From an archaeon (GTDB lineage: Archaea; Nanobdellota; Nanobdellia; Pacearchaeales; GW2011-AR1): a stretch of DNA of 32,052 bases. Shown here piece after piece: positions 9,882 through 18,043 of the stretch (positions within the stretch are counted from its first letter, which is position 1; each line of letters starts with the position of its first letter). Where the stretch lies: assembly GCA_018651605.1 (NCBI GenBank), contig JABIDS010000010.1, positions 1 through 32,052 on the forward strand. Direction: 5' to 3'. The notes beneath the pieces were generated by a model. It searched no databases. It had not been told where the DNA came from and worked only from the letters and a program-made list of their open reading frames with translations. The position numbers and the translations under genes were made by a program.

Positions 9882-10409
9882 CTATTTCTTCTTCCCCTTC
9901 CTACCCTTCTTCCCACCTTGTCCTTCCATTCCACTACCCCAAGCAACAAATCCAATTGCAATTAAATACAATATTCCTCCAATCTCTGGAATAATCATAG
10001 CAAGACTAAACCACCCAGGATATCTACATCTTTTATAAATTCCCCAACTAGCAATAATTAATATCACAAACAAAGATATCCATCCTACAATAGGAATTAA
10101 AACCAAAAACACCCATGCCCAATGAAATCCTCCCATCTGTAAAATCATTGCCCATCGAACAATTGGAATCCAAGCCAACCAATTATTTTTATACTTCAAT
10201 TTTTTACCAATTTTATACCAAGCTAAAGACGTATAAACATAAATCGCAATCACAGCTAAAAAACCAACAAACAATCCCAATCCAATCAAGAATCCCATGA
10301 ATCCTGCACCAACAGCATTAGCAGTTCCTTCACTAAATGGACACCCCTGACTACCTTCACTAACATTCATAGCAATTTCCTTACAAATCTCATAAAATTC
10401 CTTTTCCAT
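9882..10409 (-). CDS. Membrane protein, DUF5684-like
   Basis: A 175-residue protein with four to five hydrophobic segments (about 34-60, 77-96, 101-124, 131-152). Between the helices are amphipathic patterns WYKIGKKLKYKNNWLAWIP and GIYKRCRYPGWFSLAMIIP, the repeated aromatic-Gly-Trp-Pro arrangement of DUF5684/DUF805-like small membrane proteins. The tail is Gly/Lys-rich (GGKKGRKGKKK), probably cytoplasmic. I use ATG 10409; GTG 10418 is in frame just before it. The gene is divergent from the TctA-like gene, sharing a 42-bp promoter gap. Function unknown. Confidence 0.75.
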   Translation of the reverse strand: MEKEFYEICKEIAMNVSEGSQGCPFSEGTANAVGAGFMGFLIGLGLFVGFLAVIAIYVYTSLAWYKIGKKLKYKNNWLAWIPIVRWAMILQMGGFHWAWVFLVLIPIVGWISLFVILIIASWGIYKRCRYPGWFSLAMIIPEIGGILYLIAIGFVAWGSGMEGQGGKKGRKGKKK

Positions 10410-10420
10410 TTTAATCACAA

Positions 10421-10449
10421 ATATTATAACTCTTCAAAGATTATAAAGC
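10421..10449. promoter_or_regulatory. Back-to-back promoters between two divergent membrane-protein genes
   Basis: On the plus strand AATATTATAAC (about 10421-10432) lies 27 bp before ATG 10452; on the minus strand CTTTATAATC (about 10441-10450) lies about 27 bp before the leftward start. Both transcripts would be nearly leaderless and the two core promoters overlap, so the genes may compete for initiation. Confidence 0.5.
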
Positions 10450-10451
10450 TT

Positions 10452-11678
10452 ATGCTTTTAGAACTCACCATAGCAATTCTTCTAGGCCTCTTAGCAGGAA
10501 CTCTAACAGGCCTAACTCCAGGCATCCATATTAATTTAATAGCTATCCTCCTCCTCTCAATTTCAACAACACTCCTAACTCTAACCTCTCCTATAACCCT
10601 AACAATCTTCATAATTGCAACAGCAATAACTCACACATTCATAGATTACATCCCAAGCATTTTCCTCGGAGCTCCAGATGAAGACTCCTTTCTTTCAATT
10701 CTTCCAGGACACCAACTACTTCTAAAAGGCAGAGCATACTTCGCAATAATCTTCACACTCTACGGAAGCCTAACATCTCTATTAATAATCCTAGCATTAA
10801 CTCCCTTATTCATCTATATCCTCCCAACAATCTATCCTTATGTAACAAGAATAATGCCATTAATTTTAATCCTAACTTCACTATACCTAATTCTAACAGA
10901 ACCAAACAAAAAACTCTGGGCCTTAATCATTTTCACATTAGCAGGATTTCTTGGAATCTCCTCACTAAACCTAAACATCCAACAACCACTTCTCCCATTA
11001 TTAACAGGACTCTTCGGAGCAAGCAACTTAATAATTTCAATAAAACAAAAAACAAAAATCCCTCCACAAAAAATAACAAAACTAAAAAACATAAGACTCT
11101 CTAAAACCTCAATAGCAAAATCTACATTAGCTTCAATAATTGCAGCTCCATTCACAGCATTTCTTCCAGGACTCGGAGCATCTCAAGCAGCAATAATCGG
11201 AAAACAAGTCACAGACATCCAAGACCAAAGAGAATTCCTTTTCCTATTAGGTGCAATCAACACAACAGTCATGGCACTTTCATTTATCGCACTTTACTCT
11301 ATTCAAAAAACAAGAACAGGCGCAGCAGTCGCAATATCAAAAATCATTCCAACACTAACAACTCAAAATCTGATAACAATCATCGCAACAATAATTATCA
11401 CCGGAATCTTCGCATCAATCATAACAATCCAAATCGCAAAACTAACAGCCAAAAACATCCACAAAATAAAATACTCAAAACTCTCCAAAATTATCATTAT
11501 AATATTACTAATAATAACCCTCATATTCTCAGACCCAACTCTTCAAGGAAAAATCCTTTCACTCCTTCTCTTCACAACAGCAACATCCTTAGGAATTTTA
11601 ACAATTTTAATCGGAACAAAACGAATGCATTTAATGGGAGCCTTGTTAGTACCGACAATTTTATTTTATATGTTTTAA
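10452..11678 (+). CDS. TctA/DUF112-family membrane transporter
   Basis: A 408-residue polytopic protein (about 10-12 hydrophobic segments) of the archaeal TctA-like family (COG1784, DUF112), relatives of the large membrane subunit of tripartite tricarboxylate transporters. The N-terminal Gly/Pro pattern GLLAGTLTGLTPGIHINL and the second-half counterpart APFTAFLPGLGASQAAIIG are the inverted-repeat signature motifs of this fold. No TctB or TctC partner is next to it, as is usual for the archaeal stand-alone form. Substrate is unknown. Ile, Leu and Thr are strongly enriched. It is the only plus-strand gene in this part of the window. Confidence 0.88.
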   Translation: MLLELTIAILLGLLAGTLTGLTPGIHINLIAILLLSISTTLLTLTSPITLTIFIIATAITHTFIDYIPSIFLGAPDEDSFLSILPGHQLLLKGRAYFAIIFTLYGSLTSLLIILALTPLFIYILPTIYPYVTRIMPLILILTSLYLILTEPNKKLWALIIFTLAGFLGISSLNLNIQQPLLPLLTGLFGASNLIISIKQKTKIPPQKITKLKNIRLSKTSIAKSTLASIIAAPFTAFLPGLGASQAAIIGKQVTDIQDQREFLFLLGAINTTVMALSFIALYSIQKTRTGAAVAISKIIPTLTTQNLITIIATIIITGIFASIITIQIAKLTAKNIHKIKYSKLSKIIIIILLIITLIFSDPTLQGKILSLLLFTTATSLGILTILIGTKRMHLMGALLVPTILFYMF

Positions 11679-11681
11679 ACC

Positions 11682-12110
11682 CTAACCCTTCCCAACATTC
11701 CACCGACTAATAAACATTAAAACCAAAACAGCAATCAAGGTAATAACTAGTGCACTAAAATACTCAAAATAAATCGCACTTCCACTCAAACCCATCTTCT
11801 TAATCAAAATACCAACAGAATTCTGAATCGGCGTCCTCCACGAAAGAGCAATCAAAAAACCAAGAGCCGCACTAATCGCAACAATAACTTGCTTTCTAAA
11901 TTCTTCCTTAAACATCAAAGCAGAATCCCTAGCACCTTGATACAATTTAATATGCAAACTTTTCTCAACCTCTTTCCGAACAGCCTTCTCAACTTCCTTA
12001 ACTCCTTCCTCAACTTTCTTTTCAACTTCCTTATCTAATTCTCTCTTTATCTCTTTAGCAACTTTCTTTCCAACTTCTTTCTCAATCTTCTTTTCAACTT
12101 TAGAATTCAT
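11682..12110 (-). CDS. DUF5654-like coiled-coil membrane protein
   Basis: A 142-residue protein. Residues 1-50 are a Lys/Glu heptad-rich coiled coil; residues 55-90 (FKEEFRKQVIVAISAALGFLIALSW) resemble the DUF5654 core, with a first membrane helix, and a second helix follows at about 114-136. ATG 12110 is chosen because AGGTGA lies 7 nt upstream; the TTG one codon earlier is less likely. It ends 3 bp from the convergent transporter gene. The region upstream, toward purF-like, carries two strong hairpins. Function unknown; a membrane scaffold is plausible from the coiled coil. Confidence 0.8.
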   Translation of the reverse strand: MNSKVEKKIEKEVGKKVAKEIKRELDKEVEKKVEEGVKEVEKAVRKEVEKSLHIKLYQGARDSALMFKEEFRKQVIVAISAALGFLIALSWRTPIQNSVGILIKKMGLSGSAIYFEYFSALVITLIAVLVLMFISRWNVGKG

Positions 12111-12127
12111 CAATATTCACCTATAGG

Positions 12128-12213
12128 GGACTTTGATTAATCTCTATTTCCGAAGGAAATCGCATCAAAGTCCTTCTTAGAGAACTAGAAAAACGAAGTT
12201 TTTAAAGTTCTCT
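12128..12213 (-). ncRNA. Two tandem interrupted hairpins in the leader of the DUF5654-like gene
   Basis: Hairpin 1: outer arms AGAGAACT (12179-12186) and AGTTCTCT (12206-12213), inner arms AAAAAC/GTTTTT (12189-12203) around a 3-nt loop. Hairpin 2: outer arms GGACTTTGAT (12128-12137) and ATCAAAGTCC (12164-12173), inner arms ATTTCC/GGAAAT (12146-12160) around a 3-nt loop. Both share the same design, stem-internal loop-stem with a TTC loop (minus strand). They lie between the stop of the purF-like gene and the start of the DUF5654-like gene. Roles possible: transcription end, RNA processing or a leader regulator. Confidence 0.62.
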
Positions 12214-12244
12214 ATAATAACATTATAATACCAACTATATAAAA

Positions 12245-13669
12245 TTAATCACAACCACCACACTTCCCTTTTCCATCCCAACAATAAGTACACAAATCTT
12301 TTTTAGGCAATCCAATAGCAGAAACCATGTCTCCCATTTTCTGATATCTTAAAGAAGTTAATCCTATATCTTTCCTAATCTCATCAACCATACTTGCATG
12401 AGGTTCTGAATTTTCATCAGCATAAACCTCTAAATCATATTCTCTCCGACCTTCAAGCCTTGCTATTGCCTTCCTACCTGCTAAATCCATTACAGACTTT
12501 GAACGAGAAAAATTCAAAAACTCACAAGAATGAATCAGGGGAGGACAAGCAGGCCTCATATGAACCTCTTTTGCACCATACTCATCATACAACATCTTAA
12601 TATTATCTCTTAATTGGGTTCCTCTAACAATTGAATCTTCACAAAACAAAATCTTCTTACCTTCAATCTTAGCTTTTATGGGAAGAAGCTTTTTTTGTGC
12701 AACTAAATTTCTCATTGATTGATCTTGAGGCATAAAGCTCCTTGGCCAAGTTGGAGTATATTTCACAAAAGGCCTACCATACCTATAACCTCCTCCTTCT
12801 GCAAATCCAATTGCATGCGCAGTTCCAGAATCCGGAATCCCTGCAACCAAATCAACCTCCAATCCTTCTTCTTTATCAATTCTAGCAAGAAAACCTCCAG
12901 ATTTATTTCTCATATCTTCTACATTAATTCCCAAATAATCCGAAGAAGGATAACCATAATAAACCCATAAAAAAGAACAAATAGCAGACTTATCTTCTGG
13001 CTTCTTCAATTGTTCATAGCCCTTCTCAGTTAAAATACCAATTTCACCAGGCCCCAAATTTTTCTCAACTTCAAAACCTTGATTTAAAAAAGCAGTAGTC
13101 TCCAAAGTCGCAGCCATTGCACCATCTTTTTTACCAACAACAATCGGCGTCCTCCCAAATTTATCTCTTGCTAAATAAATCCCTTCATCTGCCAATAGCA
13201 TCATAGAAGAAGAACCTCGAATCTGTTCTTGAGCAATCTGAATTCCATCAACATAATCTTTTCCTTGATTTATTAAAATACCCATTAATTCTGCAGGGTT
13301 CTTATCTCCTCCACTCATGCCTAAAAAATGCCCATTATTTGATTTAACATCTTCAACTAAACTATCTAAATTACTAACCTTCCCAACATGCGCAATAGAA
13401 AACTTACCAAAACTCGTATCAAAAATCAGCGGCTGAGCTTCATAATCACTAATAACTCCCATCCCTTTTTTTCCAGATACATTCTTATAAAAATCTGAAA
13501 ATTTAGATCTAAACTGTTCATTTGCTAGAGAATGAATTCTCCTATTGTGGTCTCCATCCAAAACATCCAAACCTCCAAACATTGTCCCCAAATGAGAATG
13601 ATAATCTGTCCCAAAAAATAAATCCTCCACACAATCTTTCTCTGACACTACTCCAAAAATTCCACTCAT
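12245..13669 (-). CDS. purF: Amidophosphoribosyltransferase-like protein (PurF family, Ser at position 2)
   Basis: A 474-residue PurF-type protein: N-terminal glutamine amidotransferase (Ntn) domain to about residue 230, then a phosphoribosyltransferase domain with the PRPP loop ILFCEDSIVRGTQLRDN near residue 340 and the PurF pattern ACPPLIHSCEF. True PurF opens with Met-Cys-Gly-Ile after processing, the Cys being the nucleophile; here it reads MSGIFGV, Ser instead of Cys (codon AGT). The C-terminus has a Cys cluster CTYCWDGKGKCGGC that could bind metal. GGTGA 7 nt upstream supports ATG 13669. No other purine genes are nearby. It may be a PurF paralogue with altered ammonia use rather than the pathway enzyme. 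Confidence 0.85.
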   Translation of the reverse strand: MSGIFGVVSEKDCVEDLFFGTDYHSHLGTMFGGLDVLDGDHNRRIHSLANEQFRSKFSDFYKNVSGKKGMGVISDYEAQPLIFDTSFGKFSIAHVGKVSNLDSLVEDVKSNNGHFLGMSGGDKNPAELMGILINQGKDYVDGIQIAQEQIRGSSSMMLLADEGIYLARDKFGRTPIVVGKKDGAMAATLETTAFLNQGFEVEKNLGPGEIGILTEKGYEQLKKPEDKSAICSFLWVYYGYPSSDYLGINVEDMRNKSGGFLARIDKEEGLEVDLVAGIPDSGTAHAIGFAEGGGYRYGRPFVKYTPTWPRSFMPQDQSMRNLVAQKKLLPIKAKIEGKKILFCEDSIVRGTQLRDNIKMLYDEYGAKEVHMRPACPPLIHSCEFLNFSRSKSVMDLAGRKAIARLEGRREYDLEVYADENSEPHASMVDEIRKDIGLTSLRYQKMGDMVSAIGLPKKDLCTYCWDGKGKCGGCD

Positions 13670-13734
13670 CTCTTTTCACCTAATCTAAAAAACCCACCAA
13701 CTCTTTTAAACAATCATATACTCTAAAATATATT

Positions 13735-14448
13735 TTAAACAACAACACACAAATTCCAAAAAATTTCCTTATCCCGTTCCCTCACCATCATAGTCCGCAA
13801 TAACTCTTGTTCTTTAGATCTTGCACCATCAATCAATTTTCCCATAGCCTTTTCATGAGGAAAATGTCCATTCTTATAAACCATTGAATCATAAGAATCC
13901 ACAAGAGCAATTAATTTAGAATATTCAATAGCTCTTTCAACTTCTTCTTTTTCAAAAAAATCAAGTTTCAACCCCAAGACTTCCTCTAAATTTGGATAAA
14001 AATCCTTTTGAGACTCATGATGCAATAAACAAGCCAGCCCCGAAACTCTATAGTTTCTTAATCCTTCACAATCTAATCCTTCCCTCTGACCCAAAGTCAA
14101 AATCTTATAACCTTCTGAAGGATGTTTCTTAACTTCCTCAATATGTTGCCCTCGATAACTCCAAGGTTCCTCCAAAATATCACTATCATTTCTCAACTTA
14201 CCAATATCATGAAGCAATCCAGCACAAAAAAGCTCCCTCAAATTTAAATTCTCATAATCTCTAAACTCTCTAGCAAAATCACCCAACCCAAAACACATTT
14301 CCCCAACCCGAACACTATGTTCATAAGTAACAGGACTATGCTTAAACAACAAACCTAAATAACATTCAATAGATTTTTCATCCTCCAAAGAAATCCCCAA
14401 CTCACTATAACAACCATTCAATCGGGAGGGCGGTTCATCATCTTCCAT
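13735..14448 (-). CDS. HD-domain phosphohydrolase (HD-GYP-like)
   Basis: A 237-residue protein with the HD superfamily metal motif: His44 (YEH), His80-Asp81 (LLHDIGK), His102, His109 (KKHPSEGYKIL), His143-144 (LLHHE) and Asp183/Asp186 (LVDSYDSM). The layout resembles HD-GYP phosphodiesterases, although the GYP triplet itself is not evident. Substrate is probably a nucleotide or phosphate ester but cannot be read from sequence. Start: ATG 14448, because the TTTTTAAAC box at 14470-14480 lies about 27 bp upstream, giving a leaderless message; the in-frame TTG at 14454 would be upstream of transcription. It sits between polymerase D and the purF-like gene on the same strand. Confidence 0.82.
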   Translation of the reverse strand: MEDDEPPSRLNGCYSELGISLEDEKSIECYLGLLFKHSPVTYEHSVRVGEMCFGLGDFAREFRDYENLNLRELFCAGLLHDIGKLRNDSDILEEPWSYRGQHIEEVKKHPSEGYKILTLGQREGLDCEGLRNYRVSGLACLLHHESQKDFYPNLEEVLGLKLDFFEKEEVERAIEYSKLIALVDSYDSMVYKNGHFPHEKAMGKLIDGARSKEQELLRTMMVRERDKEIFWNLCVVV

Positions 14449-14469
14449 AATCAAATAACTATTTCTTCC

Positions 14470-14480
14470 AAGTTTAAAAA
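14470..14480 (-). promoter_or_regulatory. TATA-like box of the HD-domain gene
   Basis: Minus-strand AGTTTTTAAAC, centred 27-28 bp before ATG 14448. This suggests the HD gene has its own leaderless promoter instead of depending on the polymerase operon. Confidence 0.55.
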
Positions 14481-14516
14481 CTTATCTAAAACAACTTATC
14501 CAACCCCCTCCAAATC

Positions 14517-14594
14517 TCAAAACCACTTCTCAATATGTGAAGCTTCATATCTGAAGCGAACTTTTGATAAATGGTTCAAAACCACTTCTCAATA
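14517..14594. repeat. Duplicated 3' end of polC around a small hairpin
   Basis: TCAAAACCACTTCTCAATA occurs at 14517-14535 and again at 14576-14594, exactly 59 bp apart. The second copy is the last six codons and stop of polC; the first lies outside the gene. Between them is a hairpin GCTTCA-TATC-TGAAGC (14542-14557). The arrangement looks like a short insertion or duplication at the gene end. Confidence 0.8.
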
Positions 14595-17500
14595 CTTTCC
14601 TGTTTCTCAGTTTCCTTCCCAAAAATACTCTCAATATACCTTTTAGTCAAAATCAAATCCTGCTCAATATATGTAGGCACATCATAATTTTTAACCAAAT
14701 CCAAAGATGGCTCCAAATATTTAACAATACTTCCATAAGAAATAGTAAAAATAAGTTTAGGATTATTACACTTAACACATTTCCCATCCAATGGCGGACG
14801 ACGATAAATCTCATTACACTTCCCACATCTAAAACTCTGCTGACTAAACTTTCTCAAATTACCTTTCAAATCCCTCATAAAATGCCTATCAATTATAAGT
14901 CTTGCAACATCTCCTTCATTAACAGAACCCAATTTCTCACACAACAACATCTGTGCCTCAACTTTTTCCCTCATACTCGGCAAAGTCTTATAAGAACTAC
15001 AAACTGCCCCTCCATTAAAATTATCAGTATCATGAGTAAACCCGGTATTAACATAAGGGTCCTCACCCCTACCAATCCTTTGCTTAACCATCTCAATCTC
15101 AATTTCACTACTATGCTTCCTTGCAAAAGCTTTTTCATACAATTCCAAAGGATAACCATTAACCAATTCAAAATCCAAAATCTGATCATCAACTTCTTGG
15201 GCATAAATCTTTCCATTCAAAACCAAAGGAGCATCTTGAGTTCCACCCCTATGAGAAGGCAAAAACTTCCTAGAAAAATTCACCAAAACATCCATCAACA
15301 ACATAATCGCAGCCTCATCTCCATCACAATCACGCCTCATAGCAGCATGCAAATAAGCACTTCCCAACAAACCCTGAACTTTTGTAAAACCAATTATCCT
15401 GGAAATAACTCCTGCACAATTATGAGGAGACATACAAACACACAACTTTCCAATCAAATCATCCCGAGTCTTAACATTAAAAAAACTATCCAATCCATAA
15501 ACCTTAACCAACAACTCATCCATAAAATTACAAATATTAATAAAAACATCATCACCTAATTCATCACCTGCTTTAGGATTACAAGGCAATAAAACATCAT
15601 GAGGCTTCAACTCCAAAATCTGTTCATCAGAAACCAACCCCTCACCATAACAATCTCTATTATAACCTAGTTGTTTTAGTTTACTAATACTAACTTCAAT
15701 CTCCTTGGGTTTAAAATGACTCAATGGCAATTCAGTCATATCATATCTAATAGTCCCATCTTTATTTACACACAAATTATGCTTAGCCCTTAAAATTCCT
15801 TTTTCCACCATTTCTAAATCATGATCCGCTGAACTAGTCCCCCTAATTCCTTTAATCAATGGAGGAACCTCAACCCTCATCATTCCTAATCTCTCCCGTG
15901 CCTTATCATAATAATGTTTAACATCAATCTTAGTATTCTTGAATCTATCATTTCTATCATGAGTCTTACATTTCTCGTCGCTAATTTCGCTTTTACACAT
16001 CCTACAATAATTCTTTTTTTCTGTTTTCCCCCCACAACATTCACAACTATTAAAAATACTTTCCCTCTTACATTTATTACAATAATTAAAAGGAAAATCT
16101 CCCCGAACACTTCCAACCTCTACAGCCGCATTCAAACTCCTCAACCTTCCTCCTTCATTTCCAACAGGAAACAAAGCATTAGGACTTCCAGTTAATTTAC
16201 GAAGTTTAGCTTTTTCAGGCCTCCCCATTCTACTTCCAACAAAATCTCCAGCCTTATCACGAATTTCAAACTTACTTAACCTATTAACAACCTCTAAAAC
16301 ATCTTCTTCAAGATTATTAAAATCATAATTAATTTGCAACTCCTCAGAATAATTTTTATCAAATCCTAAATTCACCAATAAAGCACCACTATCTTCTAAA
16401 TTCAAAACAACATTCTCAGTACTTACTTCATGCTCAATTCCCAATAATTCCATCGCCCTTTTACCTGCTTTGAATCTCTCCTTCTCTGAACTATTGTAAG
16501 GAAACAACAACTTACCATTACTAATTCTAGAGTGCTGAAACCAATCAACAAACTTCAAAAAATTATCATAATCAATTTGATTCCAATAATAAATATATTT
16601 AGGATGCAATGCCACTTTAAATCTTTCAGACAAGCTAATAGCCTCACTTAAACCAATCTTCAAATAATCCACAACCTTCCAATTCTTAGCTTTTAATTCC
16701 AAATCCCACCACTCCTCCACATAACCAGGCTTAAGCAACATAGCATTCCTATTCAAAACATCACCCAAAGGAAACAACAAATCTCCCAAATAAATTATCT
16801 CCTCAATCTCTTTATACAACATCCTAGTTTCATCATAATCATGCATTTTCCTAACACTTCCATCTTTAAATTTAACAATAGGTCCATCAATTTCATCACA
16901 AGGAGTAGTTGCACAACCCTTTGTCGGCTTTTCAATTTTCAACTGAGTCCCTGTTGCAATAAAATCATCTGTAACAGCCATCGTCGCTGGATGAACACTA
17001 ACTGCACTAAAACCTGCAACTCTTGAACGCCCATACCTAAACCTAAACCCTTTCCCAGGATGCCCAAAAACAGGCCTTCCTGCAACCAAATCCTTAATAT
17101 AAGTAGGACTAGAATCAGTTTTCCCACTATCTCTTTTCTCATGTAATTCAACATAATCATCCAACCATTCCCAATCCTTCACCTCAAAACCACTTTCTTG
17201 AACTTTCTTCAACAATCTCAAACCTTTCTTAGCTTTTTGCGCCAAACCTTCTGCAGCAACCAAACAAAAACCACCCCTAATAAAATTACTATCTACCCTA
17301 GGCAAATCCTTATAATTTGAAACTTCTCTTTTTTCTGTTGGGTCTCCACAAATTTGAATCGGAATGTTCTTAGCAATAAACTCCATCTCCTCTTCAGTTG
17401 GAAGATACTGTAAATTAGTAACCCTATCATGATAATCCAAAAGTTCAGTAACAAACCTTTTACATTCCTGTTCACTCGGGTCATACCTAGCATATCCAAA

Positions 17501-18043
17501 AACCTGCCTCAGATAATCAATCAACATTAAAACAACACATGTCGCAGTTGTCCCTGCACTTCTAATCGGCCCAGAAAAATAAGCTTTAAAATACTTCTTC
17601 CCATCCCTAGTCTCACCAGTTTTCAATTCAGTATATCCTTCAATCGGACTAGCAACAACACCTAAAGTAGTATAAGCAAAACCAACCCTAATTCCCGCAT
17701 CAATCGCTTCCAACTGACTATCAAACTTACAAAACTTCTCCTTAGCAATTTCCTCAGCAATAGCAAAAGTAACCTGAGGTTCCAATGCCCCATACTTTTT
17801 CTCCAATTCTAACAGCCTATTAATAATATCTTCATTATCTAACTGAGGATAAACAGTTGCAATCAAACGAACAACCTTTGCAGCCATTGTCAAAGCCAAA
17901 GGCACTTCAACTTTATCAACCGGATCCAACCCTTTTGCCCGAGCCATTTCAGCAACCTTATAATTTTTCTCAATCTCCTTACTCAAACTATCAAAATATG
18001 CTTCAGTTTCAGGTTCAAAATCTCTTTTTTTAATCTCACTCAT
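14576..18043 (-). CDS. polC: DNA polymerase D large (catalytic) subunit DP2
   Basis: A 1155-residue protein, the normal length for an intein-free DP2. This is the polymerising subunit of the archaeal replicative polymerase D. The double-psi beta-barrel active site is seen at about residues 903-912 (MRRDCDGDEAAIML) with the acidic triad DCDGDE, and a second acidic region further on. A Cys-rich zinc module spans about 654-700 (CNKCK, CECCGG, CRMCKSE) and a second lies near 1071-1098 (CGKCNEIY, CVKCNN). The N-terminal part PTEEEMEF, RSAGTTATC and GFRFRYGRSRVAG matches DP2. ATG 18043 has GGAG nearby and overlaps the end of the small-subunit gene by 8 bp, so the two subunits are translated as a pair. 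Confidence 0.97.
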   Translation of the reverse strand: MSEIKKRDFEPETEAYFDSLSKEIEKNYKVAEMARAKGLDPVDKVEVPLALTMAAKVVRLIATVYPQLDNEDIINRLLELEKKYGALEPQVTFAIAEEIAKEKFCKFDSQLEAIDAGIRVGFAYTTLGVVASPIEGYTELKTGETRDGKKYFKAYFSGPIRSAGTTATCVVLMLIDYLRQVFGYARYDPSEQECKRFVTELLDYHDRVTNLQYLPTEEEMEFIAKNIPIQICGDPTEKREVSNYKDLPRVDSNFIRGGFCLVAAEGLAQKAKKGLRLLKKVQESGFEVKDWEWLDDYVELHEKRDSGKTDSSPTYIKDLVAGRPVFGHPGKGFRFRYGRSRVAGFSAVSVHPATMAVTDDFIATGTQLKIEKPTKGCATTPCDEIDGPIVKFKDGSVRKMHDYDETRMLYKEIEEIIYLGDLLFPLGDVLNRNAMLLKPGYVEEWWDLELKAKNWKVVDYLKIGLSEAISLSERFKVALHPKYIYYWNQIDYDNFLKFVDWFQHSRISNGKLLFPYNSSEKERFKAGKRAMELLGIEHEVSTENVVLNLEDSGALLVNLGFDKNYSEELQINYDFNNLEEDVLEVVNRLSKFEIRDKAGDFVGSRMGRPEKAKLRKLTGSPNALFPVGNEGGRLRSLNAAVEVGSVRGDFPFNYCNKCKRESIFNSCECCGGKTEKKNYCRMCKSEISDEKCKTHDRNDRFKNTKIDVKHYYDKARERLGMMRVEVPPLIKGIRGTSSADHDLEMVEKGILRAKHNLCVNKDGTIRYDMTELPLSHFKPKEIEVSISKLKQLGYNRDCYGEGLVSDEQILELKPHDVLLPCNPKAGDELGDDVFINICNFMDELLVKVYGLDSFFNVKTRDDLIGKLCVCMSPHNCAGVISRIIGFTKVQGLLGSAYLHAAMRRDCDGDEAAIMLLMDVLVNFSRKFLPSHRGGTQDAPLVLNGKIYAQEVDDQILDFELVNGYPLELYEKAFARKHSSEIEIEMVKQRIGRGEDPYVNTGFTHDTDNFNGGAVCSSYKTLPSMREKVEAQMLLCEKLGSVNEGDVARLIIDRHFMRDLKGNLRKFSQQSFRCGKCNEIYRRPPLDGKCVKCNNPKLIFTISYGSIVKYLEPSLDLVKNYDVPTYIEQDLILTKRYIESIFGKETEKQESIEKWF

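Noticed and set aside
14564-15559. 331-codon plus-strand frame opposite polC
   Set aside because: Composition (Asn, Ile, Gln, Ser) is that of an antisense reading of a well-supported polymerase gene.
14576-18043. Intein in polC
   Set aside because: DP2 genes often carry one, but the length is normal and the region around the DCDGDE site is continuous.
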